From the NCBI RefSeq assembly GCF_020405225.1, contig NZ_CP084472.1, forward strand, positions 1,798,001 through 1,862,000: 64,000 nt of DNA. The letters are read 5' to 3'. The notes beneath the pieces are model-generated. The model had not been told where the DNA came from and made no database searches. It saw only the letters and a program-made list of their open reading frames with translations. Numbering within the stretch: position 1 is the stretch's first letter; each line of letters opens with the position of its first letter. Shown in pieces: positions 25,422 through 33,714 of the stretch. The stretch is from Natrinema sp. DC36 (GTDB taxonomy: Archaea; Halobacteriota; Halobacteria; Halobacteriales; Natrialbaceae). The translations under genes were made by a program, and so were the position numbers.

Positions 25422-26443
25422 GTACGGACAGAACGACTGACGCGACGACCGACGAACAGATTCGAGCCGGCGTCATCGGCGTCGGCTCGATGGGCGAAAA
25501 CCACGCGCGCATCTACGCCGAACTCCCCCGCGTCGAACTCGCCGGCGTCACTGACCACGACGACGAGATCGCACGACGAGTCGCCGACGAATACGGGGCC
25601 GAACCGGTCGACCTCGAGACGCTGTGCGAGCGCTGTGATATCGTGACGGTTGCTGTCCCGACCCACGCTCACTACGAGACGGTCTCGGCCTGTCTCGAGG
25701 CGGGCGTCAACGTATTGGTCGAGAAGCCGATCGCGGAAACCGTCGAGCAGGGCCAGAAACTGGCCGAACGGGCCCGCGAGGCGGGGCTCGTCTTGCAGGT
25801 CGGCCACATCGAGCGGTTCAACCCGGCGGTGCAGACGGTCGCGGAACTGATCGACGATCTGGACGTGATCAGCATCGAGGCCCACCGGCTCGGCCCGCCG
25901 ATCGACCGGACCGCACCGGGCAACGTGGTCTTCGACCTGATGGTCCACGACGTCGACGTCGTCGGGTCGATACTCGACGAAAAACCGCACTCGGTCGCCG
26001 CGATGGGGGCCGAGAACGGCAACTACGCTACCGCGACGATCGAGTACGACGACGTCATCGCGACGGTGACGGCGAGCCGCGTCACCCAGAAGAAGGTCCG
26101 GAAACTCACCGTCACCGCCCGCGAGTGTCTCGTCGAGGTCGACTACCTCGAGCAGTCGGTGCTGATCCACCGCGATTCCTACCCCGAGTACCTCACGGAC
26201 GACGGCCAGTCCCGCTACCGCCACGAGAGCGTCGTCGAGCGACCTCGCGTCGACACCGGCGAGCCGCTTCGAAACGAACTCGAGTCATTCGTCGAGGCGG
26301 TTCGCACCAGCACCGAGCCGGAAGTGACCGCCGAGGACGGGATTCAGGCCCTCGAGACGGTCCAGTTGATCGATCGGCTCGCGATGGGGCCGCCGGACGA
26401 GACGGACGACGAACCGCCGCAGGAGCCGGAGGTGGAAGCCTGA
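25418..26443 (+). CDS. Gfo/Idh/MocA oxidoreductase (WbpB-like)
   Basis: A 341-residue NAD(H)-dependent oxidoreductase. GVIGVGSMGENHARIY at about 18-33 is the dinucleotide fold, VLVEKPIAE carries the family lysine K103, and VFDLMVHDVDVV holds the conserved His/Asp of the C-terminal domain. WbpB-type enzymes oxidise C3 of UDP-GlcNAc-uronate before amination. The start sits inside an ATGA overlap with the aminotransferase; the stop shares one base with the next ATG (TGATG). Confidence 0.9.
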   Translation: MSTDRTTDATTDEQIRAGVIGVGSMGENHARIYAELPRVELAGVTDHDDEIARRVADEYGAEPVDLETLCERCDIVTVAVPTHAHYETVSACLEAGVNVLVEKPIAETVEQGQKLAERAREAGLVLQVGHIERFNPAVQTVAELIDDLDVISIEAHRLGPPIDRTAPGNVVFDLMVHDVDVVGSILDEKPHSVAAMGAENGNYATATIEYDDVIATVTASRVTQKKVRKLTVTARECLVEVDYLEQSVLIHRDSYPEYLTDDGQSRYRHESVVERPRVDTGEPLRNELESFVEAVRTSTEPEVTAEDGIQALETVQLIDRLAMGPPDETDDEPPQEPEVEA

Positions 26444-27990
26444 TGCCGGACGTCTCTGGCGACGCCTGTGACGCGGCAGACAATCAGACTACTGGCGGAC
26501 TCTACGGCTCGAGCCAGTCCCCCGACCGTCAGCGCGACCGCCTGACGAGCGGCGAAATTCCGGTCGCCGTCTACGGTCTCGGAAAGATGGGGCTCCCGCT
26601 CGCGGCGGTTTACGCCGAGACGACGGGAAACGTAACCGGCGTGGACATCGATCCCGCCGTCGTCGAGACGATCACCGGCGGCGAGAGCCACGTCATCGGC
26701 GAACCCGGCCTCGCGGCTCTCGTCGCCGACCAGGTCGATGCGGGCCGACTCGAGGCCACGATCGACGGGTCGGCTGCGGCGTCTGCGGCACGGATTCACG
26801 TGATCATCGTCCCGACGCTGCTGGACGACGAGAACGATCCGGATCTAACGACGGTCGAGTCGGTCGTCGACGACATCGCCGCCGGTCTCGCTCCCGGCGA
26901 TCTGGTGATCGCCGAGTCGACGTTACCGCCGGGGACCTGTCGCGACGTGCTCGAGCCCCACCTCGCAAGCGAGAGCGGGCTCGCAACCGACGAGTTCGGG
27001 CTCGCGTTCTGTCCCGAACGGACGTCCTCGGGGACGGCGCTCCGGGATATCCGCGGTCAGTATCCGAAGGTCGTCGGCGGCGTCGATCCGGAGAGCACCC
27101 GGGCGGCCGCGGTCGTCTACGACGAACTCTCGGAGAACGATGTCCACCCCGTCTCGGACGCGACGACGGCGGAGGCCGTCAAGGTGTTCGAGGGCATCTA
27201 CCGCGACGTGAACATCGGCCTCGCGAACGAGCTGGGGCTGCTCGCGGACGAACTCGACGTTTCGACCCGCGAAGCGATGGACACGGCGAACGACCTGCCG
27301 ATGTGTCAACTCCACGATCCCGGCCCGGGCGTCGGCGGGCACTGCATTCCGTACTACCCGCACTTCCTGCTCGGCCGAACCGAGGAGCCGATGGCCGTCA
27401 CGGAGACGGCTCGCCGAGTCAACCACGAGATGCCGTCGGTCGTCGTCGATCGACTCGAGCGCGAACTCGAGCGGGTGGACACAGACATCACGGACGCCTC
27501 GATCGTCGTCCTCGGCGTCACGTATCGACCGGGCGTCGAGGAAACGCGCGCCTCGCCCGCGCTGGGGGTTATCGACGACCTGCTCGAGCGGGGGGCCGAC
27601 GTCGCGGGCGTCGATCCGCTCGTCGATCCGGCCGACTACGGCGCGCGCCCGGTGACAATTGAGGGGCTGTCGGACGAAGCGTTCGACGCCGCCGTGATCG
27701 TCACGCCCCACGAGGCGTTCGATCGAATCGACTGGGGCGGCCTCGAGCCGATGGTCGTCGTCGACGGGCGAGACGCGGTCGACCTCTCGGAGACGCCCCA
27801 TCGGGAGTACGACCTCGCCGGCTCGAGCGACGGCCGACCGCCGCGGGGATCGCGCGATCCCGACGACGGTATCGAACGCGATGGCACTGATCGCGATAGG
27901 ACTGATCACGATGGGACCGAGCGCGACGGAACCGAGCGCGAGCCGTCGGAGGCGGTGAGTGCGAGCACCGACGGAGGAAACGATGTATAA
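26443..27990 (+). CDS. UDP-sugar 6-dehydrogenase (WbpA-like)
   Basis: A 515-residue nucleotide-sugar dehydrogenase. GLGKMGLPLA (45-54) is the NAD fold, ESTLPPGT the substrate loop, and PGVGGHCIPYYP contains the catalytic cysteine C301. This pattern fits UDP-GlcNAc or UDP-ManNAc 6-dehydrogenases, giving the uronic acid that the other operon enzymes modify. The last 60 residues are a low-complexity tail with Asp-Gly-Thr-Asp/Glu-Arg units, not part of the enzyme fold. The frame extends upstream to 26125, but that part is the shadow of the preceding gene. Confidence 0.9.
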   Translation: MPDVSGDACDAADNQTTGGLYGSSQSPDRQRDRLTSGEIPVAVYGLGKMGLPLAAVYAETTGNVTGVDIDPAVVETITGGESHVIGEPGLAALVADQVDAGRLEATIDGSAAASAARIHVIIVPTLLDDENDPDLTTVESVVDDIAAGLAPGDLVIAESTLPPGTCRDVLEPHLASESGLATDEFGLAFCPERTSSGTALRDIRGQYPKVVGGVDPESTRAAAVVYDELSENDVHPVSDATTAEAVKVFEGIYRDVNIGLANELGLLADELDVSTREAMDTANDLPMCQLHDPGPGVGGHCIPYYPHFLLGRTEEPMAVTETARRVNHEMPSVVVDRLERELERVDTDITDASIVVLGVTYRPGVEETRASPALGVIDDLLERGADVAGVDPLVDPADYGARPVTIEGLSDEAFDAAVIVTPHEAFDRIDWGGLEPMVVVDGRDAVDLSETPHREYDLAGSSDGRPPRGSRDPDDGIERDGTDRDRTDHDGTERDGTEREPSEAVSASTDGGNDV

Positions 27991-29053
27991 GGGCAAGCGG
28001 ATCGGCGTCGTCGTGACGGCCTACGACGAAGCGTCGTTCGTCGGTCGTGTCATCGAAACCGTTCCGGACTTCGTCGATCGGATCTACGCTATCGACGACA
28101 GATCGCCGGACGAGAGCTGGCAGGTGATCCAGCGGGTCGCCGAGCGGGTCAACGCGGCGGCCGAAAGCGACGCGACCGAACCGGCGGTCGCGGTGGCCGA
28201 CGGCGGCGACGACCGGCGCGTCGTGCCGATCCGTCACGAGGAAAACCGCGGCTACGGCGCGGCGGTCAAGACCGGCTACCGCCGCGCGACGGAGGAGGGA
28301 CTGGACGTCGTCGCCGTCATGAACGGCGACGGCCAGATGGACCCCGCGATCCTCGATCGAATCATCGATCCCGTCGTGACCGGCGAGGCCGAGTATGCCA
28401 AAGGGAACCGGCTGCTCCGACCCGAAGACCGCGAGGACATGTCGACGTTCCGGTTCGTCGGGAACGCGATCCTCACCGGGCTCTCGAAGTTCGCGTCGGG
28501 CTACTGGTCGATCGGCGACCCGCAAAACGGGTACACCGCCATCTCGCGGGACGCGATCGAGCGACTCGATCTCGAGGCGATCACCGACCAGTACGGATTT
28601 CTGAACCACCTCCTGACGCACCTCAACGTCGCGGGCTGTCGGGTCGCGGACGTGCCCATGACGGCGGTCTACGGTGATGAGGAAAGCAGCATTCGGTACG
28701 TCCCCTTCGTCCGGTACGTCTCCCTGTTGTTACTCCGGAGCTTCTGCTGGCGGCTGAAAACGCGGTACGTGGTCCGATCGTTCAACCCGGCCGTCGTCCA
28801 CTACGCCGTCGGCTCCGTGGGGCTGGCCGGCGGGCTAGCGGGAGTGTGTGGCTCGCTCGTTCGAGTCGCCCGCGGCAACGAGGCCGCGACGGCGAGTCTC
28901 GCCTCGTTCGCCGCGATCCTGGTCGGACTCGTCTCGCTCGGCAGCGCCATCCAGCTCGACGCCGAGGCGAACGAGGGACTCGAGATTCCGTGCGACGAGC
29001 GCGACGCGACGACCGACCGCGACGATCGACCGGCGGCTCAATCGATCGAGTGA
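27983..29053 (+). CDS. Family 2 glycosyltransferase (polyprenyl-phosphate type)
   Basis: A 356-residue GT2 enzyme. GVVVTAYDEASFVGRVIET opens the nucleotide-binding fold; IDDRSPD and MNGDGQMDP are the acidic metal/nucleotide motifs; QNGYTAISRDAIERL follows. Two C-terminal helices (about 277-300 and 308-327) suggest membrane attachment, as in dolichol-phosphate sugar synthases. It closes the Wbp-like operon (8-nt overlap) and may transfer the uronic acid or load a sugar onto a lipid carrier. Its end overlaps the convergent zinc-ribbon gene by 16 nt. Confidence 0.9.
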   Translation: MYKGKRIGVVVTAYDEASFVGRVIETVPDFVDRIYAIDDRSPDESWQVIQRVAERVNAAAESDATEPAVAVADGGDDRRVVPIRHEENRGYGAAVKTGYRRATEEGLDVVAVMNGDGQMDPAILDRIIDPVVTGEAEYAKGNRLLRPEDREDMSTFRFVGNAILTGLSKFASGYWSIGDPQNGYTAISRDAIERLDLEAITDQYGFLNHLLTHLNVAGCRVADVPMTAVYGDEESSIRYVPFVRYVSLLLLRSFCWRLKTRYVVRSFNPAVVHYAVGSVGLAGGLAGVCGSLVRVARGNEAATASLASFAAILVGLVSLGSAIQLDAEANEGLEIPCDERDATTDRDDRPAAQSIE

Positions 29054-29244
29054 GTCACGATCGCGTCGCTCTCGCAGGTCGGACACTGAGTGGTTCCGGC
29101 CGAGACGTTCGTTCCGCAGTCACGGCACTCGTGGACGACCGTAACTGATTTGACGCCATCGCCGCTTTGTGCGGCGGTTTCTGGAGTGTCTGTCGTGGTT
29201 TCGGACCCGGAGAACAGTTGACTAAGTAGTGTGGAGAGACTCAT
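29038..29244 (-). CDS. Small zinc-ribbon protein
   Basis: A 68-residue protein with a double CxxC ribbon near the C-terminus (CRDCGTNVSAGTTQCPTC) and a Ser/Thr-rich N-terminal half. A TATA-like TTATACCT about 36 nt upstream (near 29276-29284, minus strand) supports the ATG at 29244. The role is unknown; similar proteins are common beside haloarchaeal genes of many kinds. Confidence 0.75.
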   Translation of the reverse strand: MSLSTLLSQLFSGSETTTDTPETAAQSGDGVKSVTVVHECRDCGTNVSAGTTQCPTCESDAIVTHSID

Positions 29245-29337
29245 AGAACGGGGTTGTCGGCCCTATTCCAGAGATAGGTATAAGCGTTTCGTGAGCCGGA
29301 CGATACTCTTATCGCTGCGTATCCTTCAGCACTGGAG

Positions 29338-30438
29338 TCACATCGTCTGCGAACGCGGCTGCAACGCTCGCTTCGTCGAACGGTCGAGACGGTCGACCGT
29401 CCCCCGAGAGCGGGCGACGTCGACGAGCAAATCGGTGAGGTTCACGAGATCGCCGACGTACTCCTGTCGACGACGCTGCCAGCGCTCGTCGGCCTCGTCG
29501 TCGGCGAGGACCTCGAGAGACCGCTCGCAGACCGCATCGTACTCGTCGAACTGCTCTGCGAGGCCGGCGCGCTCGAGTTCCTGGAACTCGCCGTACTCGT
29601 GACGGTCGGTGCCGCGGTAGCGAAAGGCAGGCGTACCGAGCAGTGCGGCCTCGTTGACCATCGTCCCGGTGTCGGCGACCAGGAGCGAAGCCTCGGCCAT
29701 CGCGTCGTGAATCAGTGCCGGGTGGAGGTCGTACGCCCGCGCGGGGAGGTCCCGGAGGTCCATCTCGTTCCCCTCGTCGGAGACGAAAACGGTCACCTCC
29801 TCGCTGAGGCGTTCGATCAGGTCGCGTCGCTGTTCGGGTCGGAACCCCTCGAGGTCGGCGTCGTGAAGGGCGTCGAGGGCGTTGAATCGGACGATTGCGT
29901 ACGGTTCGTCCGGAGCCACCCCGAGGTACTCCCGGATGTCTGCGTTCGGCTCGAAGACGTCGGGGTGGAGATAGGCGCACTCTTTGAAGCCGTCGAAGGT
30001 GTAGTGGGCGTCGCCGAGATCGCGGCGCGTTACCGCCGGAGAGAGAATGCAATCGGCGAACGGCCGAGAAACGGTGTGGTTGAAGTCACCGGGCTCGTCG
30101 TCCAGAACGAGGACGACCGGGGTTCTCGTCAGTATGCCGGCAGCGGCGGCGTAGGGTCCCCTGCCGAAGATCACGTCGGGATCGAACCGGATCGATTCGG
30201 TCGCGATCGTGCGGAACTGGCCACCTAACTCGCGTGCGAACCCCAGTTTCGAGTACCGCTCCGTTTCGTGATCGCCGTACACTCGGTACGGCATGTCGAA
30301 ATAGTCGAGTAGGTCGGTCGTACAGGCGTACCGCCGAGTGAGCACGAGCACGTCGTGGCCCGCTCGCTCGAGGCGGTCGACGGCGTGTCGATACAGATGG
30401 ACGTGAGCTGGCGTATTCGCCAAGACGAGGATCCGCAT
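29338..30438 (-). CDS. DUF354 protein (glycosyltransferase GT-B-like)
   Basis: A 366-residue protein with a GT-B fold pattern, related to UDP-GlcNAc 2-epimerase/glycosyltransferases. N-terminal RILVLANTPAHVHLYRHAVD, middle FGRGPYAAAAGILTRTPVVL, and C-terminal ASLLVADTGTMVNEAALLGT, where the TGTM and E residues match nucleotide-sugar binding in DUF354 proteins. The catalytic role in the family is unproven. It has its own ATTACAAAGG element 34 nt before the ATG. Confidence 0.85.
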   Translation of the reverse strand: MRILVLANTPAHVHLYRHAVDRLERAGHDVLVLTRRYACTTDLLDYFDMPYRVYGDHETERYSKLGFARELGGQFRTIATESIRFDPDVIFGRGPYAAAAGILTRTPVVLVLDDEPGDFNHTVSRPFADCILSPAVTRRDLGDAHYTFDGFKECAYLHPDVFEPNADIREYLGVAPDEPYAIVRFNALDALHDADLEGFRPEQRRDLIERLSEEVTVFVSDEGNEMDLRDLPARAYDLHPALIHDAMAEASLLVADTGTMVNEAALLGTPAFRYRGTDRHEYGEFQELERAGLAEQFDEYDAVCERSLEVLADDEADERWQRRRQEYVGDLVNLTDLLVDVARSRGTVDRLDRSTKRALQPRSQTM

Positions 30439-30462
30439 CGATAGTGGCTACCCCATCTCGAC

Positions 30463-30472
30463 CCTTTGTAAT
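30463..30472 (-). promoter_or_regulatory. ATTACAAAGG element (before DUF354 gene)
   Basis: On the minus strand 30472-30463 reads ATTACAAAGG, two changes from ATAACAAAGC. It starts 34 nt before the DUF354 ATG, the spacing seen at the best sites. Confidence 0.5.
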
Positions 30473-30563
30473 CCCATCGCTACGGGGGATTCCGACCGGA
30501 AGTCACCGTATACGAATCCCACATCTAGACGTACGTGAAGAAAAACTCGCGTGGGTCGGGCGG

Positions 30564-30573
30564 TTAACAAAAC
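30564..30573 (+). promoter_or_regulatory. TTAACAAAAC element (before GT4 gene)
   Basis: TTAACAAAAC, two changes from ATAACAAAGC, 40 nt before the ATG at 30604. It is divergent from the similar site before the DUF354 gene, with about 90 nt between them. Confidence 0.5.
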
Positions 30574-30603
30574 GGTCACAGTCCGTTTCGTCCGGTACTC
30601 GAA

Positions 30604-31593
30604 ATGGACGTCCTCACGCTCACTGCGTACGCCGACGCCCCGTTCATGGTCCAGCAGATGGACGCGCTCGAGGAGCGCGGCGTCTCGTTTACGACGATGT
30701 CGGTGGCCGGTGAGATCGACGCCGACACTGACCGGAGTCCGGTGGATTACATTCGGACGGTTCCAGAGGTCGTGCGGGAAGCGGGAAACGGCTACGACCT
30801 GATCCACGCCCACTACGGATTGACGGGGCCGATAGCCCTCGCACAGCTCCGCAAACCGGTCGTTCTCTCGCTGTGGGGATCGGACGTCCACGGCCCGGTC
30901 GCACCCGTCAGCCGGGCCTCCGCGCCGTTCTGTGACGAGGTGATCGTCATGTCCGAGGAGATGCGCGCGGCACTCGGACGCGATTGTCGGGTGATACCCG
31001 ACGGCGTCGACCTCGAGACGTTTCGGCCGGAGCCTCAGGATCGGGCCAGCGCGCGGGTCGGCTGGGACGACGATGAAGACGCGTACGAGGTACTCTTTCC
31101 CTACTCGCCCGCGCGCGACGTGAAGAATTACCCGCGGGCCGAGCGCGTGGTGACCGTGGCCGACAACCTCCTCGAGCGACCCGTGCGGCTCCGGACCGTC
31201 TCCGGCGTCGATCACGATGCGGTGCCGGACTATATGAACGCCGCCGACGCGCTCCTGTTGACCTCTCACAGCGAGGGATCGCCCAACTCGGTGAAGGAGG
31301 CGCTGGCCTGCAACCTCCCCGTGGTTGCCGTCGACGTGGGCGATGTCCGGGAGCGACTGGCGGGAGTCGAGCCTTCCCGCGTCGCCGCGAGCGACGAGGA
31401 ACTCGTCCGGGGACTCATCGCCGTCCTCGAATCCGGCGAGCGATCGAACGGCCGCGAGGCCGCCCGCGAGGTGAGCATCGACCGAACGGCAGATCGGATG
31501 CTCGAGGTCTACGAGGAGGTCGCGGGGCAGGTCATCGAAACAGAGGACGACAGGGAGAAACGGCGTGTGGCGGGAGCGGCTCGACTCGAATAG
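30604..31593 (+). CDS. Family 4 glycosyltransferase
   Basis: A 329-residue GT-B enzyme, somewhat short for GT4. VLTLTAYADAPFMVQQMDAL and IHAHYGLTGPIALAQL belong to the acceptor half; VIPDGVDLETFRPEP is the inter-domain hinge; LLTSHSEGSPNSVKEALACN carries the Glu motif that binds the donor nucleotide. It is divergent from the DUF354 gene and probably acts in the same glycan pathway. The C-terminal 25 residues are charged and non-conserved. Confidence 0.88.
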   Translation: MDVLTLTAYADAPFMVQQMDALEERGVSFTTMSVAGEIDADTDRSPVDYIRTVPEVVREAGNGYDLIHAHYGLTGPIALAQLRKPVVLSLWGSDVHGPVAPVSRASAPFCDEVIVMSEEMRAALGRDCRVIPDGVDLETFRPEPQDRASARVGWDDDEDAYEVLFPYSPARDVKNYPRAERVVTVADNLLERPVRLRTVSGVDHDAVPDYMNAADALLLTSHSEGSPNSVKEALACNLPVVAVDVGDVRERLAGVEPSRVAASDEELVRGLIAVLESGERSNGREAAREVSIDRTADRMLEVYEEVAGQVIETEDDREKRRVAGAARLE

Positions 31594-31680
31594 CTCTCGC
31601 AACACCGACCTCGAGCCGGTAGGGTTCGAAATTTAGTTTCCGGCCCAAAACATATCTTTCACCAACGCGTGGGAACCCGT

Positions 31681-32268
31681 ATGGGAGCGGACGATTCGAA
31701 AATGTCAGATTTCGACCCGTTTCCGGAAACGGGAACGGAAACCGAGGTCAACGACGCAGCCGAGCGGGAGTGGACGGCCACGACGACGGCGTTCGAGCGC
31801 GTCGAATCGGTTCTCGGTCGAACGACCGACTGGCAGAGCGCGAGCGAAATCGCTGACCGAGCCCGCGTCTCTGAACCGACCGCACGAAAGCATCTCACAG
31901 CGCTGGCCGAGACGGGGCACGCGGCGACGAGAGAGACCGGAAATGCGACCCGGTTCCGTCGCCATCCCGACCGACGGCGACTCGAGCGAGTGCAACGACT
32001 CGCCGACGATCACTCGCGCGGTGAGTTAGAGCGTTCGATCCGCGAGATGAAAGCGCGGATTCGGGCGTTCGAAGACGCGTACGAAGCGACGAGTCCCGAG
32101 GAACTCGTCGATAGTCTGGAACCGGACGACGAAGACGGGTGGAACGATCTCTCTCGGTGGAAGACGACGCGCCGAAATCTCGCGTTCGCGAAGACGGCCC
32201 TCTCGTTTACGGAAACGCGACTCGTCGACTCGAGGAGCACCGGTGAGGAACGCGCAGAGAATGCCTGA
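31681..32268 (+). CDS. Winged-helix protein, first gene of a two-gene module (DUF7342-like)
   Basis: About 195 residues. A winged helix occupies roughly 35-100 (TTDWQSASEIADRARVSEPT, ARKHLTALAETGHAATRE), followed by a long charged helical part (ELERSIREMKARIRAFEDAY). Possible starts are ATG at 31681 and 31702 or GTG at 31669. It overlaps the next gene by 8 nt. The pairing of such a regulator with a small partner resembles a toxin-antitoxin unit, in which this would be the DNA-binding antitoxin; that role is inferred. Confidence 0.78.
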   Translation: MGADDSKMSDFDPFPETGTETEVNDAAEREWTATTTAFERVESVLGRTTDWQSASEIADRARVSEPTARKHLTALAETGHAATRETGNATRFRRHPDRRRLERVQRLADDHSRGELERSIREMKARIRAFEDAYEATSPEELVDSLEPDDEDGWNDLSRWKTTRRNLAFAKTALSFTETRLVDSRSTGEERAENA

Positions 32269-32692
32269 CGAACGGGGACCGATCGACTGGGACGCGTTAC
32301 GCTCGGTCGAGCGCGTCTTTCGCGATCGACTCGACGGACTGGTCACGGACGTAACGTACGATCCGAGCGCTATCGACCCGGTCGAACTGCAGATCACGCT
32401 CGCCCTCGGCTTCGACGGAGACAGCTGCCGGTTCGACATCCAGTGGTGGATGAATCACGGATACAAGTACCACTACAGTGAATCCGATCTCGAGTTCCGA
32501 TTCGGCTGGGAAATCCGTCCGATCTACCCGGACAAACACTTCCACCCACCTGAAAACCCGGCCGAGCATCGCGAGTCGTGTATCACTCACGAGGAACCGG
32601 AACTGGTCACGCTCGCCGTCATCAAGTGCTGGTGGGACGCGCTCGAGGCCGACGATCCATCGCTACTGAATTCGCGCGAAAATCCGCCATAG
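32261..32692 (+). CDS. TumE-like partner protein of the winged-helix module
   Basis: A 143-residue acidic protein. Core strands and motifs: VELQITLALGFDGDSCRFDI, YKYHYSESDLEFRFGWEI, then the His-rich PDKHFHPPENPAEHRESC. This order (YHY, R-x-W/G-W, His cluster) resembles TumE/DUF6516 proteins, putative toxins of type II modules. The similarity is by eye and weak. The ATG at 32261 gives an ATGCCTGA overlap with the regulator's stop; a GTG at 32243 is the alternative. Confidence 0.65.
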   Translation: MPDERGPIDWDALRSVERVFRDRLDGLVTDVTYDPSAIDPVELQITLALGFDGDSCRFDIQWWMNHGYKYHYSESDLEFRFGWEIRPIYPDKHFHPPENPAEHRESCITHEEPELVTLAVIKCWWDALEADDPSLLNSRENPP

Positions 32693-32733
32693 CTGGACGA
32701 GACTCGATACTCGGTGGCCGTTGTATTCCAGCG

Positions 32734-33714
32734 CTACTGCACTTCCGCCTCGTACCACTCCATCACCTCGGGCACGTGCGCCTCGAGCGGCTGATACTCG
32801 TATCCGATCTCCTCGCTGGCCTTCCGCGAGCTGTAGAACAGTCGCTGGGTGGCGAGCGTCGCCATCTTCCGATCGAAGGGGAACATCCGGCGGTCGGCGA
32901 CGGCGTCGACGACCTCGGCGACCGGCCCGGCGGCCTGGATCGCCGCGGCAGGGACGCGGATCCGTGCAGGTGAGCCGCCGGCCGCGTCGGCGATCCGGGA
33001 GACCGCCCGGTCGTAGGTGAGGTTCTCGCCGCCGAGGATGTAGTGCTCGCCGCTGGTTCCGTGCTCGTACGCCGCCAGTATGCCGTCGACGACGTCGGAG
33101 ACGCCGACGATGCTCAGGCCGCCGGGGAGGTAGGCGGGCATCGTCGGCTCGACACCCATCGCGAGCAGTTGCGCGGTGAACTCCTCGTCGCCGGGGCCGA
33201 AGATCGACGTTGGATGGACGGTGACGGCGTCTCCGTCCGTTTCGGCGTACCGATCGACCAGTTCCTCCGCCTCGGCTTTCGAGGCCTGGTAGGCACCGAT
33301 CGGCTCGGAAACGTCCGTCTCGTCCGCGAAATCGCTCCCGTTCTTCGGGCGGCGCGTTCCGGAGGTACTGGTAAACACCACGCGACCGACGTCGCCGTCG
33401 CGACAGGCCTCGAGCACGCGCTCCGTCCCGTCGCGGTTGACCTCCCGGACGGTGTCGGGACCGGCGCTCCAGAGGCCGATTCCAGCGAGGTGGAAGACGG
33501 CGTCGGCCCCGTCGACGAGGTCGCGCAGCGTCTCGTCGTCGAAGATATCGCCGACGTACCACTCCACGTCGTCGAGGTCCCCCCGATCCGAGGTCGGTCG
33601 GCTGAGCCCGCGGACCGTCCAGCCCTCCGCGAGGAGGCGATCACAGAGCCGCGAGCCGAGGAAGCCGGTCGCACCGGTGACCGCCGCAGTGCGGGGCTCG
33701 GTCGTCGCGGTCAT
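32734..33714 (-). CDS. NAD(P)-dependent sugar epimerase/reductase
   Basis: A 326-residue extended SDR. TGATGFLGSRLCDRLLAEGW is the nucleotide fold; FTSTSGTRRPK carries the Ser region; YQASKAEAEELV the Tyr-x-x-x-Lys; HPTSIFGPGDEE follows. The pattern is between dihydroflavonol-reductase-like and UDP-sugar epimerase-like SDRs. It overlaps DUF362 by 4 nt at the end of a four-gene minus-strand set and probably alters a sugar precursor. Confidence 0.85.
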   Translation of the reverse strand: MTATTEPRTAAVTGATGFLGSRLCDRLLAEGWTVRGLSRPTSDRGDLDDVEWYVGDIFDDETLRDLVDGADAVFHLAGIGLWSAGPDTVREVNRDGTERVLEACRDGDVGRVVFTSTSGTRRPKNGSDFADETDVSEPIGAYQASKAEAEELVDRYAETDGDAVTVHPTSIFGPGDEEFTAQLLAMGVEPTMPAYLPGGLSIVGVSDVVDGILAAYEHGTSGEHYILGGENLTYDRAVSRIADAAGGSPARIRVPAAAIQAAGPVAEVVDAVADRRMFPFDRKMATLATQRLFYSSRKASEEIGYEYQPLEAHVPEVMEWYEAEVQ

